Notes under the pieces: model-generated
Databases searched by the model: none
Seen by the model: the letters and a program-made list of their open reading frames with translations, nothing else
Told to the model about the DNA's origin: nothing
Shown here: positions 7,924 through 15,514 of the stretch, one piece after another
Position numbering within the stretch: the first letter of the stretch is position 1
Layout: each line of letters starts with the position of its first letter
Program-made: the position numbers and the translations under genes
NCBI GenBank assembly: GCA_023423065.1
Contig: JAFAGC010000054.1
Span: 1 to 64,000 of the forward strand
Length of the DNA stretch: 64,000 nt
DNA from: Pseudomonadota bacterium
GTDB taxonomy: Bacteria > Pseudomonadota > Gammaproteobacteria > Steroidobacterales > Steroidobacteraceae
Direction of reading: 5' to 3'

Positions 7924-8985
7924 GTGGCTACCGAATCTCACGAAGAAGTACTTTCCGAGCGCGAGCAGCTGCTGCTGCGGGTGCTCGTGGGAAGTTATAT
8001 CCGCGACGGCCAGCCGGTCGGCTCGCGGTCGCTGTCCCGCGAGTCGGGCCTCGCGCTGTCGTCGGCGACCATCCGGAACATCGTCGCGGACCTCGAACAG
8101 CTCGGCTTTGTTAGCTCGCCGCACACCTCGGCCGGCCGCATTCCCACGGACAAGGGCTACCGGTTCTTCGTCGATTCCCTGCTGAAGGCCCGGCCGCCCA
8201 TCGACGACGATCCGGCCTTCGAGGAATTGCGCAAGAAGCTCGATTCGTCCAACGAAGACCCGAAAGCTCTGGTCGCGGCGGCCTCCCGGTTACTTTCGAA
8301 CGTCACGCGCCTGGCGGGTGTCGTCACGTTGCCGCGCGCGCAGCAGGCGTCGATCACGCAGATCGAGTTCCTGGGTCTTTCGGACAATCGCGCGCTCGTC
8401 GTGCTCGTGTTCAACGATCGCGAGGTTCAGAACCGCATCATCCAGCTCGAGCGCTACCACTCCGCCGACGAGTTGCGACGCGCGGCCAACTTCCTGACCG
8501 AGCGATGCCGCGGCAAGACGCTCGCACAGGTGCGCGCGGACATCCTGCGCGAGATGCACGAGGCGCGCGAGGGAATGAACGCGCTCATGAAGGACGCCAT
8601 CAACGTCGCGGAGCGCGTGTTCAAATCCGACGACGCGAATCGCATGGAATACGTGATCGCCGGCGAAACCAACCTGATGGGCGCCGGCGAACTCTCCTCG
8701 GTGGACAAATTGCGGCGGCTCTTCGAAGCCTTCAACGAAAAGCGCGACATCCTCAACCTGCTCGACCACAGCCTGCGCGCGGATGGCGTGCAGATCTTCA
8801 TCGGCCAGGAGTCAGGCTTCCGAATTCTCGACGACTGCAGTGTCGTCACGGCCCCATACAGCGCCGACAACGAAGTCATCGGCGTCATCGGCGTGATCGG
8901 TCCGACGCGCATGGCCTACGAACGCGTCATTCCGATCGTGGACGTCACCGCCAAGATCCTCGGCGCGGCACTCAACCGCCGCTGA
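7924..8985 (+). CDS. hrcA: heat-inducible transcription repressor HrcA
   Basis: A 353-residue repressor with an N-terminal winged helix (RVLVGSYIRDGQPVGSR, ALSSATIRNIVADLEQLG), the SSPHTSAGRIPTDKGYR hinge and the C-terminal GAF-like domain ending TAKILGAALNRR. HrcA binds CIRCE operators before hsp70/hsp60 operons and is stabilised by GroEL. GTG start. It heads hrcA-grpE-dnaK-dnaJ, the order seen in Xanthomonas-type gammaproteobacteria and not in enterics. I found no TTAGCACTC-N9-GAGTGCTAA operator upstream of hrcA, grpE or dnaK, so its target here is unclear. Confidence 0.95.
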   Translation: MATESHEEVLSEREQLLLRVLVGSYIRDGQPVGSRSLSRESGLALSSATIRNIVADLEQLGFVSSPHTSAGRIPTDKGYRFFVDSLLKARPPIDDDPAFEELRKKLDSSNEDPKALVAAASRLLSNVTRLAGVVTLPRAQQASITQIEFLGLSDNRALVVLVFNDREVQNRIIQLERYHSADELRRAANFLTERCRGKTLAQVRADILREMHEAREGMNALMKDAINVAERVFKSDDANRMEYVIAGETNLMGAGELSSVDKLRRLFEAFNEKRDILNLLDHSLRADGVQIFIGQESGFRILDDCSVVTAPYSADNEVIGVIGVIGPTRMAYERVIPIVDVTAKILGAALNRR

Positions 8986-9003
8986 TTTCTCAGTACTTTC
9001 CGA

Positions 9004-9031
9004 CTTGATTCCCCGGAGCCGGGCCCAACAT
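9004..9031 (+). promoter_or_regulatory. sigma32-like promoter before grpE
   Basis: CTTGATT (9004-9010), a 13-base spacer, then CCCAACAT (9024-9031), resembling the heat-shock sigma consensus CTTGAAA-N13-17-CCCCATNT. It ends 56 bases before the grpE ATG. Imperfect in both boxes; by-eye assignment. Confidence 0.35.
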
Positions 9032-9087
9032 CGGCCGCAGACTTTTAGCCATTCGTTTCCAAGCTACTGATTTTACTGAGGTCATTG

Positions 9088-9654
9088 ATGAGCGATCCGA
9101 ATACCGATCACAACATCGCAGGTTCCGAGGACAAGACCACGGTGTTGCCGGAAACGGCGGTGGCGCTCGTCGAGATGGAACGTCTCCAGAACGAGCTCGC
9201 GGCTGCCGAGGAGCGCGCCAAGAATCACTGGGAGCAGTACCTGCGTTCCTTGGCCGAGATCGACAACGTGCGCAAGCGCGCCGCGAAGGATCTCGAGAAC
9301 ACGCGCCAGTTCGGCATCGAGAAGTTCGCGCAGGACCTCATCGGCGTGAAGGATTCGCTCGAGCTGGGCCTCGCGACGCTGCAGAAGGAACCCACCGGCA
9401 ATGTCGACGTGGCGAGCCTGATCGAAGGCCAGTCCGCGACCCTGCGGCTGCTGGCCAAGGCCTTCGAGAAGGCGCAGATCGAGGAGATCGATCCCGAGGG
9501 CGCGGCCTTCAATCCCGAACTGCACGAAGCGATGATGACCCAGCCCTCCGATGCGCCGCCGAACACGGTGATCGGGGTGATCCAGAAGGGGTACCAGTTG
9601 AACGGGAGACTGCTGCGGCCGGCGCGCGTCGTCGTGTCGGCGGCCAAGAGTTGA
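9088..9654 (+). CDS. grpE: nucleotide exchange factor GrpE
   Basis: A 188-residue GrpE dimer that promotes ADP release from DnaK. A long N-terminal coiled coil (about 30-75) contains NHWEQYLRSLAEIDNVRKRA, followed by the beta domain with FNPELHEAMM and the closing GYQLNGRLLRPARVVVS. I chose ATG 9088 over the TTG one codon upstream; TGAGGT at 9077-9082 is a plausible ribosome site. It lies 102 bases after hrcA, room enough for the sigma32-like site, and 84 bases before dnaK. Confidence 0.95.
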   Translation: MSDPNTDHNIAGSEDKTTVLPETAVALVEMERLQNELAAAEERAKNHWEQYLRSLAEIDNVRKRAAKDLENTRQFGIEKFAQDLIGVKDSLELGLATLQKEPTGNVDVASLIEGQSATLRLLAKAFEKAQIEEIDPEGAAFNPELHEAMMTQPSDAPPNTVIGVIQKGYQLNGRLLRPARVVVSAAKS

Positions 9655-9666
9655 TTCGCGGGGTTT

Positions 9667-9694
9667 CTTGAAACATGAGGCACGGGCTCCACAA
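9667..9694 (+). promoter_or_regulatory. sigma32-like promoter before dnaK
   Basis: A perfect CTTGAAA -35 element (9667-9673), 13-base spacer and CTCCACAA (9687-9694), a four-of-six match to the CCCCAT core. It sits in the grpE-dnaK gap, 45 bases before the dnaK ATG, where an internal heat-shock promoter would serve dnaK-dnaJ. Confidence 0.45.
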
Positions 9695-9738
9695 ACGGGG
9701 CCACGAGTCAGACCAAAAAGTTCTATCGGAGAGTAGTC

Positions 9739-11676
9739 ATGGGCAAGGTTATCGGCATCGATCTGGGAACGACGAATTCCTGCGTCGCCATCATGGAAGG
9801 CGGGAAGCCGCGCGTCATCGAGAACAGCGAGGGCGACCGCACGACGCCGTCGATCGTCGCGTTCACCAAGGACAACGAGGTGCTGGTGGGCCAGTCCGCC
9901 AAGCGCCAGGCCGTGACCAATCCGCAGAACACCCTGTTCGCGGTCAAGCGTCTCATCGGCCGCAAGTTCGACGACGCGGTCGTGCAGAAGGACATCAAGA
10001 TGGTGTCCTACAAGATCGTGAAGGCCGACAACGGCGACGCGTGGGTGGAAGCCCAGGGCGAGAAGAAGGCCCCGCCGGAAATCTCCGCGCGCGTGCTCAT
10101 GAAGATGAAGAAGACCGCCGAGGATTTCCTCGGTGAGCCGGTGACCGAAGCGGTCATCACGGTGCCCGCCTATTTCAACGACTCGCAGCGCCAGGCGACC
10201 AAGGATGCCGGCCGCATCGCGGGCCTCGAAGTCAAACGCATCATCAACGAGCCGACCGCGGCGGCGCTCGCCTATGGCCTCGACAAGGCCGGCAAGGATC
10301 GCAAGATCGCGGTGTATGACCTGGGTGGCGGTACGTTCGACATCTCGGTGATCGAGATCGCCGACATCGATGGCGAGCGCCAGTTCGAAGTGCTCTCCAC
10401 CAACGGCGACACCTTCCTGGGTGGCGAGGACTTCGACCTTCGCATCATCAATTTCCTCGCGGATGAATTCCTCAAGGAGTCCGGCGTCGACGTGCGCAAG
10501 GACCCGCTCGCCGTGCAGCGCCTCAAGGAAGCGGCCGAGAAGGCCAAGATCGAGCTGTCCTCGAGCCAGCAGACCGACGTGAACCTGCCGTACATCACGG
10601 CCGATGCGTCGGGACCGAAGCACCTCAACATCAAGCTGACGCGCGCGAAACTCGAATCGCTGGTCGAAGAGCTGGTGAAGCGCACCATCGAACCCTGCCG
10701 CACCGCGTTGAAGGACGCGGGCGTCGGTACGCAGGACATCGCCGAGGTCATCCTCGTCGGTGGCCAGACGCGCATGCCGCTCGTGCAGAAGTACGTGAAG
10801 GAGTTCTTCGGCAAGGAGCCGCGCAAGGACGTGAACCCGGACGAAGCCGTCGCCGTCGGCGCGGCCATCCAGGGTGGCGTGCTCGCGGGCGAAGTGAAGG
10901 ACGTGCTGTTGCTCGACGTGACGCCGCTGTCGCTCGGCATCGAGACCCTCGGTGGCGTGATGACCAAGCTCATCGAGAAGAACACCACGATCCCGACCAA
11001 GACGTCGCAGACGTTCTCGACCGCGGACGACGGACAGTCGGCCGTGACGATCCACGTGCTGCAGGGCGAGCGCGATCGTGCCGCCGACAACAAGTCGCTG
11101 GGCAAGTTCGACCTCACGGACATCCCGCCGCAGCCGCGCGGCATGCCGCAGATCGAAGTCACGTTCGACATCGATGCCAACGGCATCATGCACGTGACCG
11201 CGAAGGACAAGGCCACGGGCAAGGAACAGAAGATCGCCATCAAGGCGTCTTCGGGCCTGTCCGAGGAAGAGATCAAGCGCATGGTCAGCGACGCGGAAGC
11301 GCACGCCGAGGAAGACAAGAAATTCCGCGAGGTCGTGGAATCCCGAAATCGCGCGGATCAGCTCGTGCATGCCGTCGAGAAATCCCTCAAGGATCTCGGC
11401 GACAAGGTCGATGCGGCCGAGCGCGCGAAGGTAGAGTCCGCGCTGTCGGATCTGCGCGGCGTCCTCAAGGGCGACGACAAGAACGCCATCGACAAGAAGG
11501 CAGAGGCGCTCATGCAGGCTTCCGGCAACATCGCGCAGCAGGCCGCGGCCGCCCAGGCGGGCGGCGGTGCGTCGGCTGGCGCGGGTGGAGATTCGGGCGC
11601 TTCGTCCGGCAAGGCGAACGACGACGCCGTCGACGCCGAATTCGAGGAAGTGAAGGACAAGAAACAGGCGTCCTGA
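9739..11676 (+). CDS. dnaK: Hsp70 chaperone DnaK
   Basis: The 645-residue ATP-dependent chaperone begins MGKVIGIDLGTTNSCVA (phosphate-1 motif) and contains AVYDLGGGTFDISV (phosphate-2) and the VILVGGQTRMPLVQ adenosine motif. The substrate-binding domain starts after the linker DVLLLDVTPLSLG. The C-terminal tail is Ala/Gly-rich and ends FEEVKDKKQAS, a variant of the EEVD-like cochaperone-binding end. GGAGAG before the ATG is a good ribosome site. It works with GrpE (upstream) and DnaJ (50 bases downstream). Confidence 0.98.
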   Translation: MGKVIGIDLGTTNSCVAIMEGGKPRVIENSEGDRTTPSIVAFTKDNEVLVGQSAKRQAVTNPQNTLFAVKRLIGRKFDDAVVQKDIKMVSYKIVKADNGDAWVEAQGEKKAPPEISARVLMKMKKTAEDFLGEPVTEAVITVPAYFNDSQRQATKDAGRIAGLEVKRIINEPTAAALAYGLDKAGKDRKIAVYDLGGGTFDISVIEIADIDGERQFEVLSTNGDTFLGGEDFDLRIINFLADEFLKESGVDVRKDPLAVQRLKEAAEKAKIELSSSQQTDVNLPYITADASGPKHLNIKLTRAKLESLVEELVKRTIEPCRTALKDAGVGTQDIAEVILVGGQTRMPLVQKYVKEFFGKEPRKDVNPDEAVAVGAAIQGGVLAGEVKDVLLLDVTPLSLGIETLGGVMTKLIEKNTTIPTKTSQTFSTADDGQSAVTIHVLQGERDRAADNKSLGKFDLTDIPPQPRGMPQIEVTFDIDANGIMHVTAKDKATGKEQKIAIKASSGLSEEEIKRMVSDAEAHAEEDKKFREVVESRNRADQLVHAVEKSLKDLGDKVDAAERAKVESALSDLRGVLKGDDKNAIDKKAEALMQASGNIAQQAAAAQAGGGASAGAGGDSGASSGKANDDAVDAEFEEVKDKKQAS

Positions 11677-11726
11677 CCGGACGCCTGACTTGTAAGGAGT
11701 GAGTCCTCGGGAGGGGACGACGCCTC

Positions 11727-12869
11727 ATGTCGAAACCAGACTATTACAAGGTGCTCGATCTGCCGCGCACCGCGACCGAGGCTGAGGTCAAGAAAGCCTA
11801 TCGTCGGCTTGCCATGAAATATCACCCGGACCGCAATCCGGGTGACAAGGATGCCGAGGAGAAATTCAAGGAGGCCAAGGAGGCCTACGAAGTTCTCTCC
11901 GACACCGACAAACGCGCGATCTACGATCAGCACGGCCACGCGGGCATCGATGCCTCGCGCCAGGGTGGCGGCCGCGGCGGATTCCACGGCGGCGATGCCT
12001 TCGGCGAGATGTTCGGCGAAATGTTCGGCGACATCTTCGGCGGCGGTCGCCGCGGCGGCGGCCGCTCGCAGGTTTTTCGCGGTGCGGATCTCAAGTACGA
12101 GCTCGAGATCGATCTCTCCCAGGCCGTATTCGGTCACTCGGTCGAGATCGACGTCGCCAAGCTCACCGAGTGCGACACCTGTGGCGGCAGCGGTGCGGCG
12201 AAGGGGCACAAGCCCGTCACCTGCGAGACATGCAACGGGGTCGGCCAGGTGCGCATCTCGCAGGGCTTCTTCCAGCTTCAGCAGCCGTGCCCGAAGTGCC
12301 GCGGCGCCGGCACCATCATCAAGAATCCCTGCGACAGCTGCCTCGGCCAGGGGCGCGTGCGCCGGAGCAAACGTCTCGCGGTGAAGGTTCCCGCGGGCGT
12401 CGACACGGGCGATCGAATTCGACTGTCGGGCGAGGGTGAGTCGGGACGAAACGGCGGACCGCCGGGCGATCTGTACGTCGAAGTCCACGTGCGCGAGCAC
12501 GAAATCTTCGAGCGCGACGGCGAGCATCTGTCATGCGAGGTTCCGGTGAGTTTCGCGACCGCCGTGCTGGGTGGCTCGGTCGACGTGCCGACACTCGATG
12601 GTCACGTATCCCTCAAGATTCCGGCCGAGACTCAGTCCGGGCGCGTTTTCCGCCTGCGAGACAAGGGCGTGAAGCCCGTGCGTGGCGGCGCGCGCGGCGA
12701 CCTGTTCTGCCGCGTCGTGGTCGAGACTCCGGTCAACCTGAACGCCGAGCAACGCGAGTTGCTGCGCAAGTTCGACGAATCGCTCAGCAAGGATGCTCAC
12801 AAGCACGCGCCGCGCGGCGAGAGCTTCCTTGCGGGCGTCAAACGCTTCTTCTCGAGCGAGCCTACCTGA
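11727..12869 (+). CDS. dnaJ: DnaJ co-chaperone (class I Hsp40)
   Basis: A 380-residue class I J-protein: J domain at 1-70 with the HPD tripeptide at 33-35, a Gly/Phe-rich linker (GGGRGGFHGGDAFGEMFGE), four zinc-finger CxxCxGxG repeats (CDTCGGSG, CETCNGVG, CPKCRGAG, CDSCLGQG) and the C-terminal substrate domains. It delivers clients to DnaK and stimulates its ATPase. Its last 8 bases overlap tail-to-tail with an unknown gene on the minus strand. Confidence 0.97.
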   Translation: MSKPDYYKVLDLPRTATEAEVKKAYRRLAMKYHPDRNPGDKDAEEKFKEAKEAYEVLSDTDKRAIYDQHGHAGIDASRQGGGRGGFHGGDAFGEMFGEMFGDIFGGGRRGGGRSQVFRGADLKYELEIDLSQAVFGHSVEIDVAKLTECDTCGGSGAAKGHKPVTCETCNGVGQVRISQGFFQLQQPCPKCRGAGTIIKNPCDSCLGQGRVRRSKRLAVKVPAGVDTGDRIRLSGEGESGRNGGPPGDLYVEVHVREHEIFERDGEHLSCEVPVSFATAVLGGSVDVPTLDGHVSLKIPAETQSGRVFRLRDKGVKPVRGGARGDLFCRVVVETPVNLNAEQRELLRKFDESLSKDAHKHAPRGESFLAGVKRFFSSEPT

Positions 12870-13266
12870 CGCGAGTCACGACGGGCCGTTCGTCATCCAG
12901 GGCCTCCACGAACTCGAACGGGTCCGATGAGGCAAGCGTATCCCAGTCGCTGGTTTGCGCCGCATGTCGCGTGGCGGTCGACGCGGCGACGCGCTCGTCG
13001 AGGTGAGCCAGGTACTTGAAGGCGCGACGCTGCCGGAGCGCGGCCGATTCCGGTAACGCGTCGTCCAGCGTGACCACCACTGCGGGCCTCGCGACGTATG
13101 TCGTGCCCACGTCCGCCAATGCTCTCCTGAGCAGTGCTTCGGCCGACGACGGGTTGTCGCCGGGAGCAGAATAGTCACCGCCGATGCCGCGCCCTGTCAG
13201 AGTGGTGTTGGCAAACAGAAGGCAGATACTGATCAGCACGACGAACCAGTTGATTGGACGCCCCAT
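12862..13266 (-). CDS. hypothetical membrane-anchored or secreted protein
   Basis: I do not recognise this 134-residue protein. From the ATG at 13266 it begins MGRPINWFVVLISICLLF, a single hydrophobic segment (about 6-22) that could be a signal peptide or anchor, followed by a polar domain with SSAEALLRRALADVG, RPAVVVTLDDALP and a run of charged residues to the C-terminus. A strong GGAGGGAG ribosome site lies before this ATG, which is why I prefer it to the longer frame opening at 13434. No Cys-based lipobox. It is convergent with dnaJ (8-bp overlap) and divergent from the MipA-like gene. Function unknown. Confidence 0.65.
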   Translation of the reverse strand: MGRPINWFVVLISICLLFANTTLTGRGIGGDYSAPGDNPSSAEALLRRALADVGTTYVARPAVVVTLDDALPESAALRQRRAFKYLAHLDERVAASTATRHAAQTSDWDTLASSDPFEFVEALDDERPVVTRVR

Positions 13267-13417
13267 GAAATACTCCCTCCATCGATTTTCACCCGACAGT
13301 CTCGGGGGCGGAGCGCCGGGCGTCTGTCGCGACATTGAGGAAAATCGTGAGTATCTGTATCCGGCGTATCGGTTCGCGCCGCTACACTTTTTTACAAACT
13401 CCACCCGCCGTTGAGCG

Positions 13418-14374
13418 ATGCTTCGTTCCGTCATGTGGGCGCACGACTACAGCTACGGAAAATTGTTGAAAATCGCGATCTTGTGCGCCGCCAGCACACT
13501 CGCGTACGGGCAGGCCGTCGAGACTGAAACTCCAGCCGCGGAGCCGGCGCCCGCGGCGTCGAATTCATCCGCGCCGGTGATCGAGCTGCCCGCCGAAAGA
13601 CGTTGGCGGCTCGGTGTGGCGCTCGGCTACGGAGTCCGCTCCAATCCGCTGATCCAGTCCGACGACATCCCGGTGATCGTCGACCTCGATTTCGGCTGGT
13701 TCGGCAAGCGCTGGTTCATCGACAACGGCGACCTGGGTTTCACGCTGGTCGACAACGCGCGTTCGACCACGAGCATCGTGGCTCGGCTCAACAGCGACCG
13801 GGTCTTCTTCGGCAAGACGAATACGCGCTACGTGAATTTCACCTATGCGGGTCGCGGTAACACCCTCGCGTTCTCGCCGCCGACCGATCCTTCGGTGCCG
13901 GGCGCCATCGACGTTCAGCCGGTCGAAGTGGAGCCACCGGAGCGCGACTACGCAATCGAAGTCGGCATCGAAACGCTGATCGACGGCGAATGGGGGACCG
14001 CGACGCTGCGAGCGTTCCACGACGTCAGCGGCACACACGACGGATACGAGCTGTCCGCGGATTTCTCGAAACGCTGGACGTCCGGCCGCTACTCGTTCGC
14101 GCCGATGCTGGGCGTTTCGTACAAGAGCGCCGATCTCAACGATTACTACTGGGGCGTGAATCCGGAAGAATCCAACATCGCGTTGCCGACGTACCGCGCG
14201 GGCGCCGGATTCGCGTTCCAGGGCGGGCTGCTCGCTAACTACTACGTCACGCGCAACCTGCGCCTGGCCGTCTCGCTCAACTACGAGAGGCTGCCCGACG
14301 ATGTTGCCGAAAGTCCGCTCGCCGAGGACGATTACGTGTTGGGTTACTTCTCCGGACTCGCCTGGACTTTCTGA
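13418..14374 (+). CDS. MipA/OmpV family outer membrane protein
   Basis: A 318-residue exported protein: hydrophobic signal segment (about 18-31, ending ASTLAYGQA), an Ala/Pro-rich spacer, then a beta-barrel pattern of alternating aromatic strands finishing in the C-terminal WTF expected of outer membrane proteins. RWRLGVALGYGVRSNPL and the C-terminal LANYYVTRNLRLAVSLNYERL fit the MipA/OmpV family (MltA-interacting scaffold or porin-like). A second in-frame ATG at 13433 is an alternative start. It is followed 19 bases later by DUF3019, response regulator and kinase genes, so it is probably an output of that system. Confidence 0.8.
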   Translation: MLRSVMWAHDYSYGKLLKIAILCAASTLAYGQAVETETPAAEPAPAASNSSAPVIELPAERRWRLGVALGYGVRSNPLIQSDDIPVIVDLDFGWFGKRWFIDNGDLGFTLVDNARSTTSIVARLNSDRVFFGKTNTRYVNFTYAGRGNTLAFSPPTDPSVPGAIDVQPVEVEPPERDYAIEVGIETLIDGEWGTATLRAFHDVSGTHDGYELSADFSKRWTSGRYSFAPMLGVSYKSADLNDYYWGVNPEESNIALPTYRAGAGFAFQGGLLANYYVTRNLRLAVSLNYERLPDDVAESPLAEDDYVLGYFSGLAWTF

Positions 14375-14393
14375 ACCCCGGACTTTTTGAACG

Positions 14394-14798
14394 ATGCGAA
14401 AACTCGCGTACCTGATCATCGCCAGTTGTCTCGCCGGGATGCTGCCGGCGGCCGCCGCCGATTCGCCGGCGGTGCGCCTGGTCGTCAAGCCGCTCCTGTG
14501 TGTCACCGATCGCGATGCACCCGTGTGCACGATGACGTTCAACATTCGCTGGAAGGGCGAAACGCCCGCGGACTATTGTCTCAACGACAGCGCGCTGACC
14601 GCGCCGATGCGCTGCTGGGCGAGAGCGCTGTCGGGCAGCCATTCCCAGCGCCGCGAGGTGAGCGAGGCCTTCGCGTACTGGCTGGGCGTGCCGGGTGGCG
14701 CCGAGCGGGTGGCGGAGGTCAAGATCGAAGTGCTGCGCCTCGACTCGGCCGACCGCCGGCGCGAGCGGCGCACGCGGCATGTGTGGGACGTCCTGTGA
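14394..14798 (+). CDS. DUF3019 family periplasmic protein
   Basis: A 134-residue secreted protein with signal peptide MRKLAYLIIASCLAGMLPAA and a small domain with four cysteines (C36, C45, C62, C74) in LLCVTDRDAPVCTMTFNIRW, DYCLN and MRCWAR, matching DUF3019. Family members are found beside MipA genes and RstAB-like two-component systems, as here. Two disulfides in the periplasm are likely. Its TGA overlaps the GTG start of the response regulator (GTGA). Molecular function is unknown; a periplasmic sensing partner of the kinase is an inference. Confidence 0.75.
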   Translation: MRKLAYLIIASCLAGMLPAAAADSPAVRLVVKPLLCVTDRDAPVCTMTFNIRWKGETPADYCLNDSALTAPMRCWARALSGSHSQRREVSEAFAYWLGVPGGAERVAEVKIEVLRLDSADRRRERRTRHVWDVL

Positions 14799-15514
14799 GC
14801 GCCTCGAACGTCGACATCCTGCTCGTCGAAGACGATGCGCGCCTCGCCGAGCTGACGGCTACCTACCTCGGGCAGAACGGATTGCGCGTGTGCGTCGAGG
14901 GCCGCGGCGATCGCGCGCTGCATAGATTCGCGCAGGAGCGTCCGCGCCTGGTGCTGCTCGACCTGTTGCTGCCCGGCCTGGATGGCCTGTCGATCTGCCG
15001 CGAGATGCGCCGCACGCACGACGTGCCGATCCTGATCCTGACCGCGAAGGACACGGAGTTCGATCACGTGATCGGCCTCGAATCCGGCGCGGACGACTAC
15101 GTGATGAAACCGGTCGAGCCCATGGTGCTGCTGGCGCGCGTACGCGCGCTGCTGCGCCGTGCCGAGCGCGGCGGGACGATGAACGAACGCCGTCCCGACC
15201 TGCAGCTCGGCGGGCTGCGCATCAGCGAGGCGTCCCGCGAAGTCTGGCTGCAGGGCAGGCCCATACCCCTCACCACGCAGGAATTCGAGTTGCTCAGCCT
15301 GCTGGCGCGGCGCGCCGGCGAACTCGTCAGCCGCGACGAGGTATTCCGCAACATCCGCGGGATCGACTACGACGGTCTCGACCGTTCGATCGACGGCCGC
15401 GTATCCAAGCTGCGTCGCAAGCTCGGCGACGATGCCGCCGCGCCGACGCGCATCAAGACCGTCTGGGGCAAGGGCTATCTACTCGTGCCCGACGCCTGGG
15501 AAGCTGCAACTTGA
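14795..15514 (+). CDS. OmpR/RstA-type response regulator
   Basis: 239 residues from the GTG at 14795, which overlaps the DUF3019 stop. Receiver domain 1-118 with acidic pocket E12/D13/D14 in LLVEDD, phospho-acceptor D56 in LLDLLLPG, T83 and K105. The C-terminal winged helix (about 135-235) contains TQEFELLSLLARRAGELVSR and SKLRRKLGDD, ending KTVWGKGYLLVP. It should bind DNA as a dimer and control transcription, plausibly of the preceding MipA and DUF3019 genes. Coupled to the histidine kinase by a TTGA overlap. Confidence 0.93.
   Translation: MSASNVDILLVEDDARLAELTATYLGQNGLRVCVEGRGDRALHRFAQERPRLVLLDLLLPGLDGLSICREMRRTHDVPILILTAKDTEFDHVIGLESGADDYVMKPVEPMVLLARVRALLRRAERGGTMNERRPDLQLGGLRISEASREVWLQGRPIPLTTQEFELLSLLARRAGELVSRDEVFRNIRGIDYDGLDRSIDGRVSKLRRKLGDDAAAPTRIKTVWGKGYLLVPDAWEAAT

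Noticed and set aside
9082..11370. Open frame of about 760 codons antisense to grpE-dnaK
   Set aside because: Antisense of conserved chaperone genes; low-complexity translation and no ribosome site.
12862..13434. Longer 190-residue version of the unknown gene beginning at 13434
   Set aside because: The extra N-terminus would bury the signal-like segment and overlap the start of the MipA gene; a strong ribosome site marks the ATG at 13266 instead.
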